Source: Petrosia ficiformis | Lineage: Eukaryota; Porifera; Demospongiae; Haplosclerida; Petrosiidae | Assembly (NCBI GenBank): GCA_947044365.1 | Contig: OX345636.1 | Coordinates: 27,145,466 to 27,209,465, forward strand | Direction: 5' to 3' | Length of the DNA stretch: 64,000 bases | Shown here: one piece after another, positions 12,217-25,710 of the stretch | How the letters are laid out: every line of letters starts with the position of its first letter | Position numbering within the stretch: the first letter of the stretch is position 1 | Translations under genes and position numbers: made by a program | Notes under the pieces: model-generated | What the model was told of the DNA's origin: nothing | Databases searched by the model: none | What the model saw: only the letters and a program-made list of their open reading frames with translations

Positions 12217-12937
12217 TGCTCCCAGCTTCAATTTTCATTTTCTCCTCACTCACAGCTTTACAGCAAACTTAACACAGCAACATGATATTTGTTTCATCAT
12301 AATGTAGTTCGGGATGATTGTGACTGAAGCTCAACTAACAAGATCTCTGAAAACCTTTCATCTTATCAAAGTCTCTTTTTGGAAAAGAAAATGTCTTTTG
12401 GTTGTTGTTGAGAGATAAAGGAAGACCTTGATCACTGACAAACACTGAACTTGAAAAAGAGATATTACCTGTTGAAGACATAGCGATTAACGGCTGAAAC
12501 ACGTTTTTCCATGTGGATATTACTAATTACTAAAGATCATTCACATTCAACTTGTCCTCAGAAAAATGTTCATAACTTTAGTTTAGAATGACTAACAGTT
12601 TTTTTTTACCTGTACCAACTTATCCTTCCCATTTTTATTAATTTTGTGTAAGGCAAATTTCAATGCATTGCTTCATTATTGAGATAAAGTATAATCATGT
12701 TTTAACCCTATTGGATTAAACTACACACTACATCACACATAAAGTCATCGCATCCAAATTTTGAATGCATCGTGAATGTGAACAGACTTTAGCTTAATAT
12801 ATAATAATACCACCTTTGGTGGTTTAAGCTAGGCAAGCACAGTATGTATATAGTACATTCCAAGTGTAGTACATTCTGAACCTATTATGATTGAAGTGTA
12901 GTACGTACTGTATGTTCATTGAAGTACTATCTAGTAT
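12217..12937 (-). repeat. Left arm of an 8-kb-spaced inverted duplication
   Basis: The reverse complement aligns over nearly its full length with 20,381-20,896. Shared landmarks are the ctcccagcttcaat end, an aaagtctctttttggaaaagaaaatg block, an aaaatgttc block, the accacctttggtggt palindrome and a tactatctagt end. This arm has about 160-200 extra bases around 12,555-12,770. It is noncoding. Confidence 0.75.
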
Positions 12938-13958
12938 CTCATTATTTATAACAGTGTGTTTTTCATTTCTTTTTGTTCATAAGATGCCAAACATAATGCT
13001 ATATAGTCCCATTTCAACTACACACTTGAGGATTACACGAAACACAAAGTATCACAAAGATCATGGGGAATTATTTCAAACCGAGGAGAGGATTTCCTAT
13101 TTCATCATAAATATTATATACACATTAGCTAAAGTCAATGGAATATATTTATGGACAGTCAAATGTTTTTCATCTCTCAGAATGCATCGGAATCAAATGT
13201 ATAACACATAGATTCAACCCCTTTGCGTGATATAACTATTTGCCATTGGTATTATATTGCTTTAATGTAATACAACATTGAAACTTGTCCCCTACAAGAA
13301 AACCTTAAACAGGACACTGATTACTATATAGGATCATGATTGTTATTACTATCAATATAATGATTATTATTTTTATTTTTATTTCATATCATTACTGGTC
13401 TATATGTTTCTGTTATAATGTATTTTGTATTATTTGAAACATGCTTACTTACATAGCATCATAATAATGACATAATAGTAAAGAAATCGTACTCATGATC
13501 ATTAAATGAAGTTATTAACATGAAATAATAGTGTATATTATGAATTTTATAAGACTGTTAACAAATAGCTTAGTTAACATGACATCGCACACTAGTCTCA
13601 TTCCACCGACGCACAAAATCACCGAGGATTGCAAAGAACACACAGAAAATGTTAATCATGAACGTGCACGCAACAAACATTTTAGTAAAAAAACTTTAGT
13701 GTTTATAATATTTATATAAAAGAAGCATATGTACATGCCCATGCATGGCACTTTGCATGCATGCATGCATGCACTATTTGTGGACATGTTTTTTAATGTG
13801 TGTGTGCTTGAATGCATGCATGCTCATGTTACATGTACACGCATGCATGCTTGTAGCTTGCATCTTATTCTATAAAACATTTCCTCACACTGAAACTTAT
13901 TTATTATTTCCCGCCAACTCTTTCAATGAAACAAGACCACAATAATCAACACAAAAGG

Positions 13959-14150
13959 ATGTCAAACATAACTACTGAAAAGAAACAGTTAACAGATATT
14001 AACCATTCCTTTACAATCAACAGTCACTTAAAGGTCTCCAGCATTGTAGATGACTATATGCTTATTAAATAAAGAAACAACAAAGAGTGGATTGAAAAGA
14101 AAAAGAGAGCCCAAGAATATTGTTGGTACAAAGAAAAATAAATAGAGGCA
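13959..14150 (+). pseudogene. Mini-ORF1 copy, broken
   Basis: Homologous at nucleotide level to the intact 64-codon ORF at 25,477-25,671. It starts MSNITTEKKQ but has indels (around 14,020-14,065) and a stop within the basic C-terminal end. It lies in the first cassette of the array. Confidence 0.6.
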
Positions 14151-14298
14151 AATGTTGTTCATGAATAAAAGCTGTTGCTGAATGACATAATTCGTGTGTG
14201 AGTGGGCGCTTGTCTTTCCTGACACTGAAACTTATTCATTATTTCATAGCATCTCTTTCAAGAAAAACAAGATCTCAGTAAACAACAGAATAATAAAG

Positions 14299-14501
14299 AT
14301 GTCTACCTAACTACTGAAAAGCAAGAATTAGTGAAGTTAACAGATATTGATCATTCTTTTACCTTCAACAATAAGGTCTCCAATATTGTAAATGACTACT
14401 TATTCAATAAAGAAGCAACAAAGCATGGATTGAAGAGAAAGAGAGAACCAGAGAATATTGTTGGTACAAAGAAAAGTAAAAAGAGGCTAAGAAGACTATA
14501 A
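14299..14501 (+). pseudogene. Mini-ORF1 copy, broken near its start
   Basis: The ATG is followed by an in-frame TAA at the fourth codon. The body is well preserved downstream, including the block for a basic KRKREPENIVGTKKSKK-type end. Its downstream neighbour at 14,799 is an open mini-ORF2. Confidence 0.6.
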
Positions 14502-14798
14502 AGCTTGAATACAATCAAACTGCAAAGTATTTCAAGTTTAAGTGTGTTCATGGATAAAGGATATCGTATTTCCTGAGTGATATAGTTGATGAAAAACAAA
14601 CAAACACAGATATTGTGGCATAAAAAAGCAACCATAGAGATTGATGAACATATTGTATTCCAATTTGTATAATAGATTTTGTCATTAATAGACAATTGTT
14701 GTTAAAAATAATTGAAACTCTTGAGTGAATATAATAATTATTATATAGACACTCAAATTGATGCATTCCTACTATTTTTAATTGGAAACAGTTTGTTC

Positions 14799-14885
14799 AT
14801 GGATAAAGAATTACTGCAGTTGCCAAGTGACAGTGAAAGACAAGGAAGCAGCAGATATTTTGAAAGAAGAGAAACTTTAAATTAA
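14799..14885 (+). CDS. Mini-ORF2, 28 aa, cassette-associated
   Basis: Open from ATG to TAA. It begins MDKELLQLPSDSERQ and ends ERRETLN. A nearly identical ORF lies at 25,711-25,797, also downstream of a mini-ORF1 copy. Other cassettes keep the first codons but are disrupted. Whether it is translated is unknown; matching downstream sequence also lies outside the frame, so similarity alone does not prove coding. Confidence 0.3.
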   Translation: MDKELLQLPSDSERQGSSRYFERRETLN

Positions 14886-15084
14886 GGTAAACAGGATTTT
14901 AATATTATCATGCATTTCCTCATAATACAAATTAGTTTTTGTTGGATATAATTATAAAGATTGTATTGAATAAAGAGTGAATAATATTTAAATTGAATAA
15001 TAATCTGTCAATGTCTATGGTTTGGCATATTACACACTATATAATCTCTCATATAATCCTGTAGTTAGTGAACATGAATTTAAC

Positions 15085-15350
15085 AAGATATATAGAGAAA
15101 AACGTATCCGTATGACTGCTTTGTGGTGTCCATCATTCAGTAATCATGGCTAACTTTATCATGCCCGAAACACATCAGCCTATTATAGTTATTATTTTGA
15201 TTATCTACTCTACTTACCTTTAAAGAACCTTGTAGTACTTTAGGAGCATATTTAAGGTAGAATAGTTAGCTATTAGTTGTTTCTACGTAAGCTACACAAC
15301 TTTCTTTCTGCTGGTTTGTAGAGTTTGAGCACGCGTTCTTTTACGTAAAA
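15085..15350 (-). repeat. Inverted fragment related to repeat family A copy 3
   Basis: The reverse complement matches 19,420-19,700: a gaacgcg end, a cagcagaaagaaagct block, a gagtagataatcaaaataataac block, and a catgattactgaat block. It is noncoding. Confidence 0.7.
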
Positions 15351-15687
15351 ACCATAAAAAGTGCATGAAAACCATAAAAAAGTGCAATTCCTGCAAATGT
15401 AATTACATAGCTGAAGAAAAGCAGTGGTATAATATTATATTACATTGAGTAGAAATTAATTTATGTTGTTAACATAATTATATTCTAACCATGCATAGTA
15501 GAGCTGCACACATTCACCTCTATGGTGTCTTGACTGTTTTTTAATTTTTATAATTATATACCTTTTGAGATATTACCTACTATACTCCCATTAAAATTTT
15601 TGCATTATCTGCACAGTTTTATGTGTGGCTATTGTTATTGCCATCACATAGTTAGGATAATGTAACATAAAAGTCACTTTTTAACGT

Positions 15688-15845
15688 TTTGTACCAACAA
15701 TATTCTCAAGTTCCCTATTCCTCTTCAATCAACTTTTTGATATTTCCTTATTGAATAAGTAGTCATCTGCAATACTGGATACCTCACTGTTGAAGTTAAA
15801 AGAATCGTCAATACTTGAGTCCTTGAAATCTTTCTTTATGTCAGA
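15688..15845 (-). pseudogene. Mini-ORF1 copy on the opposite strand, broken
   Basis: On the minus strand this matches the mini-ORF1 body: a gatgactacttattcaataa block, then a gagaatattgttggtaca block. It has stop codons and a shortened basic end. It is the only copy in inverted orientation and lies next to family A copy 2. Confidence 0.55.
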
Positions 15846-15887
15846 TATCAAATTGTGTTACTTATATAATGAGATATTATTTATTAT

Positions 15888-16407
15888 TTTTATGGCCCGT
15901 AGGGCCATCCCTATAATTGCTTTCCACGGGGTTTAATGTATATATATATATGTTTGTGTCACTTGCGCGACTATGCGTTGTATACGTAGTTAAGGAAGTG
16001 CGTCATTCCCGGGGGCCTGGTCAATTAATGGGCGTGGTGCGTAAAAGAACGCGCTTTCGAGGCTCTTCGAGCTACAGACAAGCCAGCAAGATTCAGAAAC
16101 TGCTAATAACTGTTCTATTTAGCAGAGAAACAGTATACATATTATGCAAGAATCTTTAACAAGTAAGTACAATAAGTTGTTAAGTTTCAGATATGAAGAA
16201 ATCATCATTTAGAATCTTGTAGGAATACTTCAGTCGTTCATCAAAGATCTGTGTACTTAGACTGCAATCAGGCTTACACTTACTTCTTCAGGCCCCAGCT
16301 TTCGAGTACACAGAAAGGTAGAGACACTAGTGCCATCAGCAATGCTTAATACATAGTCATTACAAAGCAAATATAGGGATGTTTTTTTCTCTATATACAC
16401 TTGTTTT
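15888..16407 (+). repeat. Dispersed repeat family A, copy 2
   Basis: Very similar to 8,862-9,370 from the TGGCCCGTAGGGCCA head to the ctctatatacacttgtt tail, with small indels. It retains the GTAAGT...TTTCAG pair at about 16,163-16,190. The ORF over its 5' part is a by-product of the repeat. Confidence 0.8.
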
Positions 16408-16849
16408 AAAAGATGTACTAAATGAAGTAATGAATCGATTACGTTTCAGTGTGAGGAAACATTATAATCAGCTACAACTATGTAAATATTTGCACAAGGT
16501 GCATGCAAGCTTTTAACCACAAAAAAAATTATAAGTTTGAATAATGAATTGCTAAATCCTGGCAAGAACACTATTATTAAGGCCTAATAATAAACATTAT
16601 GGTGAAGCTAATTGTTTCTTTCAGTTCCTGGAAAGAATAATTATTAAGATTAAAATTAGTATTATTACTATTATAATGCCTGTAGTTGGAATATTAATAT
16701 CACTTCTGTAGCCTGTATAGTGCATGGTGCTGACCCTTAGTTCAGTGAGCTAATGGTTTATTTCCTCATCATTCACTGCATGTTTCTTATTTCCTCATTT
16801 TTTTTACTCCTCCTTTGGAAGGATCTACAAAGATGCTCACCACCTCACA

Positions 16850-17075
16850 CATGCACATTGGACACTTCCCTTGATCCAAGGGCTTGTGGAGATTAGGGTT
16901 TATATCCGAACAAGCTACACTAATATATATGCACAATTATTGAGGCTCTGAGTATCCTTGTTGATCCCCTCTAGGTCAACAAGTATTTTAATAGTGTGAG
17001 CCAAACTTTCTGGACAATACAGATTACATTCCAATCAGATTACAGAAAACATTATCCCAATGCCATCTGCATATG
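16850..17075 (+). repeat. Dispersed repeat family B, copy 2
   Basis: Same block order as 11,070-11,330 (tgatccaaggg, aatatatatgcacaatta, caatcagattacagaaaac). It is noncoding. Confidence 0.6.
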
Positions 17076-19232
17076 GTAGGGAAAGTGTAGATGGAAGTAA
17101 AGAAACAGATATTAACATAGATAAGAGATTTAGTTATAAGAAAAGCTGTTAAAACTAGCACTGGAAAAAAAGTAGTAATAATCATTATAATGTACTCATG
17201 ATCATTAGATGCATCTTTACCATGTGAATGCAGTCATAAATTATCAATTTCATAACATTTTACTTTCAGTTTGTTTAGAAAGCAAATAGCTTAACATTTT
17301 ATTGCACACTAGTCTCATTCCATTGATACGCAAGTTCACTGAAGATCACAAAGAATTATTCCAAAATGTAAATTATGAAATGCACACATGCAAGAAAATT
17401 CTAATCAAACACATTAGGAATAATAAAATTATTTATATAAAAGAATAAATTGAGGAAGGTGTGAAAGTATGTAATTACATGTATAGTAACTATTTGCATG
17501 GCATCTTGCAATTTACGCACGCATTATTTTTATTGGTGTGTGTGTACATGCATAAATGTGCATGCATGCATGCATTCTTGTAGTTTACTTCTTAATTGTT
17601 TTCTCACACTGAAAAGTATTCATTATTTCAGAGCTGCTAAAAAAAACAAGATCTCAGCAAGGAAATGAATACGGTGTCAAGCTTGTTCATGGATAAAGAA
17701 CTACTACAGCTACCAAGTGATTGTTGATAAAAGACAAGTAAGTAACTTTAGGGACATTGGTACAATAATGGATAAATTTTCAAGACATCACAATGCTCAT
17801 GCATGGTTGCGATATAAATATGTTAACAACAAAATCATCATTATTATAATATTGTATATGACTTTATTACTGTTATTATTAATATCATTATTACTATATC
17901 ACCACTGGTTATGTTATAATGTATTTTGTACTATCAAAGACATCCTTACATTTATAATTTAATAAAATAAGAAGTTTAAAAAAAAATTGTACTATGATGA
18001 ATAGACGAAGTTAATACTTCTGGACACATGCATGGCACCAAACATGCATGCACGTTTGCACATGTTTGTTAGTGTGTGTGCTTGCATGCATGTTCATGCT
18101 ACATGTTAAGCTTGTTCATGGATAAAGAACTACTACAGCTGCCAAGTGATAGTTGGGGAAGACAAAAAAGTAACTTTATGGACATCACAGTGCTCATGAA
18201 TGTTTGCAATAAATTTATGTTAATGACAAAATCATCATTATTATAATATTATTATATATCACATTATTATTATTGTTAATATTATTACACTACTGGTTAT
18301 AATGTATGTATAATGTATTTCCATGCAAGCAAGCATAGGCAATTACATAAGGCACAAATAGCTGAATTAATATGTAGTAATTGTACACTAGTTCATTCTA
18401 CCAACACACAAAATCACTAAGGATCGTAAAGAACGCACAAAATTATTCCAAAATGCACACATGCATGAAATTAAGTGTAATATTTATAATATTAAAGAAG
18501 AAATTTTGAAAATATGCAATTACATAACTGTAGAAATTCAAACCTAGAAATTGATGATATCACCCTGAGTTTTTACATAATATTATAAATGCTTCACTCA
18601 TACACACCATCAAACACTTTCTCCCCAGCCATAGTTAGAAAATGATTACCAATATATATATATATGTATATAGATTATGATTGTTACTAGCATAAATGAA
18701 TATAATCATCATTATTATAATTATAATCATAATAACTAATATTATGATTATTGTTATTATTATTAATATTATATCACCTGGTTCTGTTATAATGTATTTT
18801 GTGTTATCTGAGACATTCTTATTGTTATGTTATTATTATTATATAATAGTTATAATTATTTGTAATAGAAATTGTACCCAGTAGTTGACAGTTGAATGTC
18901 TATACAAAGCACATTCATCGATTATCAATGCTAAAAAAAAACTCTTGTCGAGAAAAGAAATATGTAGCATAACATCTAATTGTACACTAGTTTCATTCCA
19001 CCCACACACAAGATCAATGAGGATCACATGAAACACAGAAGATCACAATGAACAGCCGAGTCTGTCATTAAACAATAAACAGTGGTAATTAAACTATGTT
19101 TAATCAGACTCATAGCACCATATCGTTTAATATCACACAATCTTAAATCTTCCTGCTTCTCCCTCAAAAAACAAAATAATCCCCACAATTACCATTATCA
19201 TCATCATAATTCTTATTCTTATGTTTAAACAT

Positions 19233-19720
19233 TATTATTATTTTTATGGCCCGTAGGGCCATCCCTATGATTGCTTTCCCACGGGTTCGATGTATGTTTA
19301 TATATATATATATATATATATGTTTGTGTCACCTACGCGAGTATGGGTTGTATACGTAGTTAAGGAAGTTACATCATTCCCGGGGGCTCGGTCAATTAAT
19401 GGGCGTGGCGCGTAAAAGAACGCGCGATCAAGCTCTACACACCAGCAGAAAGAAAGCTGTTGAGCTTACGTAGAAACTGTAACTAATAGCTAGCTATTCT
19501 GCCTGAAATATATTCCTAAAGTTCTACAAGGTCCTTTGAAAGGTCAGGAGAGTAGATAATCAAAATAATAACTATAATAAGCTGTTGTCTTTCATGCTTG
19601 TAAAGTCAGCCATGATTACTGAATTCTGGACACCACAAAGCAGTCATAAGGATACTTTTATCTTCACTTAAATTTGTAAAGCAATCATAGGGATGTTTTT
19701 TTCTCTATATACACTTGTTA
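19233..19720 (+). repeat. Dispersed repeat family A, copy 3 (different interior)
   Basis: It shares the palindromic head, the (TA)n tract, the GC-rich block and the gggatgtttttttctctatatacacttgtt-type tail with copies 1 and 2. Between about 19,440 and 19,680 it carries a different interior, found inverted at 15,085-15,350. A TTATTTTTAT stretch lies at both outer edges and could be a target duplication, but the other copies do not show one. Confidence 0.7.
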
Positions 19721-20380
19721 TTTTTATCATTACTGATTTAAAGACTAAAACATGATTATGAAATTGTTAGTAAGTGCATGCATGCAAGTACACATGGGAA
19801 GACTTGCAATTCATTCAAAGATAAAGACCAGTTGCTGAGTGATATAAAGTTGGTGAAAGATAAACACACACGTATATTCCGGTATAAAAAAGCAACCATA
19901 TAATTGCATAATAATTATTATATAGAGATTTAAATTGATACATTATCACATTCCTACTATTTTAAATAGTGGTAATTAGTCCAATCAGACTCATGACACC
20001 ATATTGTTTTATGCGACACAATGCTAATCTTTCCTTCTTCCCCTCCACCATTGTAATTGGATGCATGCTTTCATGCACACATGAATGGCAAAGCTTGCAA
20101 TTTATGCATGCATGCATACACACATATGCACATGTTTGTTGGTGCATATGTGTGTGCACTTGTATGCATGCTCATGTTACATCTATAAAAATTAATGTTT
20201 CCTCACTCTCATATGTATTCATTATTTCATAACATCTCTTTCAAGAAAAGCATGATCTCAGTTACTTTTAACATTCACAATTATTCACTCTGAATTTTTT
20301 TTCACATTAATTTGTTAATTGATAGTAACAATCCATTCATTTGTAGTATATTGTATAAATTACTATGTGATAAATATTAT

Positions 20381-20896
20381 TCTAGATGGTACTTCAATGA
20401 ACATTCGTACGTACTGCACTTATATAAATCGTTATAGATTTATGCTTAGAAGGTGCCTAGCTTAAACTACCAAAGGTGGTATTAGGCTAAAGTCTGTTCA
20501 CCTTTGTGGCGTCCTCAAAATTTGAATGTGATAACTTTATATGTAAGAACATTTTTCTGAGGATAATGTGAATGTGAATGATGTTTAGTAATTATTAATG
20601 TCCATGTGTTTCAGCTGTTTGTTCATCACTATCCCTTCAGCTAGTAAAATCTTTTCTTCAAGTTCACTGTTTATCAGTGATCATGGTTTTTCTGAAGCTC
20701 TCTACACCAGCCAAAAGGCATTTTCTTTTCCAAAAAGAGACTTTGAGAGATCTTGTCAGTCTACTTGGCTTCAGTCATGGTCATACCCAAATAAATTATG
20801 TGAAATGAATTTAATTTTACAGGGTGGATGCTGTGTTACCTTTGCTGTAAAGCTGGGAGTGAGAAGAAAATAGAAATTGAAGCTGGGAGTGCTGCC
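20381..20896 (+). repeat. Right arm of the inverted duplication
   Basis: Reverse-complement partner of 12,217-12,937. The 91-aa ORF in this arm has no counterpart frame of equal length in the other arm and is treated as chance. Confidence 0.75.
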
Positions 20897-22909
20897 TGAA
20901 AAATAATACATAGTGCATGCACTGCACAATGAATCAATGTCTATGCAGTAAAGTTATTATGACTTATGTATTTTTGTACTTTTATAGCAGACTAGAGGGA
21001 TTTGCAATTGGAAGGATGGTTTTTAGCAGCAAGAGAAAAGTTCATGCCACAAAACAGCTGTAGAAAAACTACTGATATTGCAGATGTAGGTGTTATGCTT
21101 TCCCTGCAGATTATGCTTTATATTGCGGTTTAGTCATAAATATATATATACAACTATAACTGTCATTACCATGCATTATTATAATTGATATATAGCAGCT
21201 TTTCCTTCTACACTTTCATCATTTATTAATAAATAATAATGTGTGGAGACTTTTGCACACATTCAGACCTTTAACACTGAAGTTAAATTTAAATATCCAA
21301 TTAACAATGTGTTAAAACCAGTAGCTGCAGTATGGCTACAAACAGTGCAAAGGAGAGATTTGATACTGAAGTAACAATAGTGATGTACTACAGGCAATTC
21401 ATAGCAAAATACATATCAAAGAAAACCTTGCGAATATGGTATATGCAATTCATGGTGCAAAATCAAAGAATAGTGCAGATGAGCAATTAATTGTGAACAA
21501 TTTCCGTACTCAAGCCGGCTTTAATAGATACTACACTAACCACAATGGTAAAATGACAACTATATATATATATATTTAAACACATTGAAGATGAACAGCA
21601 ATTGTTAGATATAGAAGATCTTCTCACTTCAAGATAAATATCTATCCATGCATGACAAGAACTTTTCCATACACTGTAGGAATTGTAACAAGCACCTCTA
21701 CCCCTTTAAGAATGGTCATGTATTTTGCTCCAGTACAGATGATTATTATTGATCCAATGCAAAATCTCTATGTTCAGTTAAGCATTTTGTTTCAAAATAT
21801 TTTATGTCACATTCACTTGAAACCTATTTTCAAATGATTCCATCTCTCAGACTGCATCAGAATTAATTTTATAACACTTAAATTCAACCCACTTACATGA
21901 TGTCACTATTTGATTTTGGTTTAATGTGACACAACTTTGAAAGTTCTTGCTCGCCCCTCTAAGAAAACTCTAAATAGAACCCAGATGATTATTATGATCA
22001 CAATTGCTATTACTATTATCACTAAATATAATCACAATCATAATCATAATAATAAAGAAATTGTACTCATAATTATTAGATGAAAGGTTACCATGTGAAT
22101 GCAATCACGAATTATCAATTTTATAAAATTTTAATTTCAATTTGTTGAGAAAGGAAATATCTTAACTTGTAAGAAAGTTGTAATCAAAACAGTTAGGTAT
22201 AATAATTATACTACATGTATTTATATTAAAAAAAGAAATCGATGCATGCACCAATTATACATGTTTACTGGTGTGTGTGCATGCATACATGTGCATCTTA
22301 TTGTTTTCTCACACTGAATTCATTATCTCGGTGCAGCTCGACGAAACAAAATCTCATCAAGCAACTGAATAAGATGTCAATCTAGTTCATGAATAAAGAA
22401 CTACTACAGCTGCAGAGTGAGTGATAGTTGGTGAAAGACAAAGTAACTTTATGGACATTGGTATAATAATTCAAGACATCACAGTGCTCAGGCATGGTTG
22501 TCATATAATTTGGTTAACAACAACATCATCAAAGAACACCCAGTATTATTCTATATAGAATGTGAATCATGAACATGCACACATGCATGAACATTTAGTA
22601 AAAACACCTAACTATTATTTATACAAAAGATAAAATTGAGGAAGTTATGGAAGTGTACACTGTAACTGCAAGTATATGTGCCTGCACACATGCATGACAC
22701 CTTGCATGCATGCATGCACAATTTTTGCACATGATTGTAGTGTGCGTACATTTGTGCTTACATACATACTCATGTTACATGTGTACGCATGCATGCATGC
22801 TTATAGCTTGCATCTTATTTTATAAAATATTTCCTCATTCTGAAACATATTCATTATTTCATATCATCTCTTTGAAAAAAAACAAGATCACAGTAATCAA
22901 CAGAATAAA

Positions 22910-23112
22910 ATGTCAAGCATAACAACTGAAATGAAAAACTTAGAGCAGTTAACAGATATTGACCTTTTGTTTATGTTCAACAGTAAGGTATCCAGTATTG
23001 TAGATGACTACTTATTCAATAGAGAAACGGTAATGGTGGATTGAAGAGAAAGATGGAGCCTGAGAATATTGCTGGTACAAAGAAAAGTAAAAAGAGGCTA
23101 AAAAGACTATAA
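22910..23112 (+). pseudogene. Mini-ORF1 copy, frameshifted
   Basis: Opens MSSITTEMKNLEQLTDIDLL and stays in frame through VDDYLFN. A small deletion near 23,030 then causes an early stop. Beyond the break the sequence still resembles the basic end (KSKKRLKRL in another frame). A damaged mini-ORF2 follows at 23,154. Confidence 0.6.
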
Positions 23113-24284
23113 AGTTTTGAAATTGCAAATCATTTCATTTTAAAGCTTGTTCATGGATAAAGAACTACTGCTGCCGCTGAATGGCATAGTTGACGAAAGA
23201 CAAGGAAGCAGCATTCAGATATTCTGACAGAAGAGAACCTTAAAATTGAATTTTAGCATTGCCATTTAATCATGAATACAAATCATTTTTTTTGTTAGTT
23301 ATAATTATTATCATTAACTTTACTTGTTAGAAATTGAACAAACTGAAATTTAATTGAACAAACTGAAATTTAATTATTTGATTATAATGATTATGAAATG
23401 TAATTGTCATCATTATTATAATCATTAACTAATAATAATTATTATATAAATTTATTAATGATGATAAATTGTGTTTTGTTGTATCTAAAAAAAAAATATA
23501 TATATTATTATTATTGTTATTATTATTAATATTGTTATTATTATACCACCTGGTTCTGTTATGCTGTATCTTGTATTATCTGAGACATACTTAATTATAG
23601 TATAATTATGATTATAATAGAAATCATACTCAATAATTGACGGTTGAACTTCTTTACCATGCAAGTGCAGTCATCAATTATCACTTTTTAATGCTACAAT
23701 TTCAAAAAATTCTTGTTAAGAATAGAAATAATTATGTAGCTTAATATCTAATTGTACACTAATCTCATTCCACCAATCTATATACATACAAGATCAATGA
23801 GGATCACATGAAACACAAAAGATCACAATGAACATCCCAAACTGTCATGAATTAAGAGTATATAACCTTATACATAAACACAAGTTCTAAACATAATACT
23901 TTATTATAATAATTATATATTTTTTAAAGTGTAAAAAATAGTGTATGACAATGCATTCATACGCGCATTCATACATACAGAATTTACTGTCATCAATTAA
24001 GAATACAACTCTATAATTACATGCAAGTTCTAAACACACGTTATAATAATTATTTAAGAAAAAGAGCAAAAAAGGATTGATATGCAATTACAGTTTATGG
24101 CAGTGCATTCATATGTGCATGTACATATGTAGAATTTACATGTGTAGGCGCACTTATGTTACATCACAGTGAATGCATGCATGCTTGTATATAGGTGGTA
24201 TTTGATTCGTCACACTAAAATCTATTCATTATTTCATAGCATCTCTTTCAAGAAAAACAAGATCACAGTAATCAACAGAATAAG

Positions 24285-24480
24285 ATGTCAACTACTGAAA
24301 AAGAAGGACATAGAGCAGTTAACAGATATTGACCTTTTGTTTATGTTCAACAGTAAAGTCTCCAGTATTGTAGATGACTACTTATTCAAAGAAGAAACAA
24401 AAAGGAGTGGATTGAAGTGAAAGAGGGATCCTGAGAATATTCGTCGTAAAATGAAAAGTAAAAAGAGGCTAATTATTTAG
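24285..24480 (+). pseudogene. Mini-ORF1 copy, frameshifted
   Basis: The body matches the intact copy at nucleotide level, but an indel after the sixth codon changes frame and the basic end is altered. A longer frame starting at 24,169 reads through part of it and may be chance. Confidence 0.55.
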
Positions 24481-25476
24481 TGTTCAAGAATAAAGAACAT
24501 TTGCTGAGTGATGTAGTTGGTAAAAGATAAACAAACACAGATATTCTGGTATAAAAGAGCAACTACAGAAATTTAGGAACACAGTATTGTATTGCAATTT
24601 GTATGGTAGATTAAGAGACTATATTTTAAAAAAATGAATGTTGAATCTTTTGTGAACATATTAATACATTAAAATCAATACAGAATTGCATTCATACCCT
24701 TTTTTTAATTGGAACAGGTTTGCATCTAAACTATAATACACCTTCAGCATTTTGATACCTGTAATCAAACATTTATATATTCCTGTTACATGTCATTATC
24801 ATTATCATCAATAACTGCAATATAATATCTAAACCAGTACTATCAGTAAATATATTACAAGTATACAATATATACCTATAACTATTGTTGCCATATGCCA
24901 TATCACCAATGTTTTATCTTCACCTTCCTCCTCCCAAAATGCTCAAAAATAATAATTAATGATAAAAAAGTGACAGTGTGGAGACTTTTGCCCACATTCA
25001 GAATATAAATATTTTCATACTTAAATTAAATTTCCAAACAATGGTAATTAAACTATGTTCAATCACACTCGTGGCACCATATTGTTATAATGTGACACAA
25101 TGCTAAACCTTCTGGCTTCCCCTCCACCAACCTCGTCACTCCCAAAAAAACACAAATAATAATAATTACCTAGATAGGACCCTAATTACCATTATTTCAT
25201 CATGATTGTTATCCTATCATTAAACATTATAATTATTTTATTATTATTATAATATCACTACTAATCAAAACTCAAGTATGATTATATTAAAAAAGAGTAA
25301 TGCATGCACACATGAATGGTCAGGCTTGCAATTTACGCATGCATGCGTGTGTGTGTGTGTGCACGCTTGCATGCATGCTCGTGTTACATCAATAAAATGT
25401 TTCCTCACACCGAAACCTATTCATTATTTCATAGCTTCTCTTTCAAGAAAAATAGGATCACAGTAAGCAGAATAGA

Positions 25477-25671
25477 ATGTCAAACGTAACCTCTGAAAAG
25501 AAAGATTTAGAGCAATCAATAGATGTTATTACCTTCAACAATAAATGCTCCAATATTGTAGATGACTATTTATTCAATAAAGAGACAACAATGAGTGGAT
25601 TGAAGAGAAAAAGAGAACCCGAGAATATTATTGGTACAAAGAAAAGTAAAAAGAGGCTAACAAGACTTTAA
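25477..25671 (+). CDS. Mini-ORF1, 64-aa basic-tailed protein, only open copy
   Basis: The 64 residues begin MSNVTSEKKDLEQ. The middle is hydrophobic/acidic (NIVDDYLFNKET) and the end is strongly basic (GLKRKREPEN, GTKKSKKRLTRL), looking like a bipartite nuclear localisation signal. Five other copies in 13.9-24.5 kb are broken. A mini-ORF2 follows 40 bp downstream. No family is recognised. It could be a small protein of an unknown mobile element, a decaying host gene, or an incidental ORF in a repeat. Nuclear location is inferred from composition only. Confidence 0.4.
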   Translation: MSNVTSEKKDLEQSIDVITFNNKCSNIVDDYLFNKETTMSGLKRKREPENIIGTKKSKKRLTRL

Positions 25672-25710
25672 AGTTTGAAACTGTAAATCATTTCAAGTTT
25701 ATTGTTATTC

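Noticed and set aside
13745..13945. 66-aa ORF rich in Cys, Met and His (ACMHACMH type)
   Set aside because: It is translation of a GCATGC repeat tract; similar frames recur at 22,710 and 25,278 for the same reason.
17717..18884. Hydrophobic ORFs with runs of I and L
   Set aside because: They come from ATT/TTA-rich simple sequence, not membrane proteins.
20598..20873. 91-aa ORF in the right inverted arm
   Set aside because: The matching arm does not keep this frame, so no coding constraint is evident.
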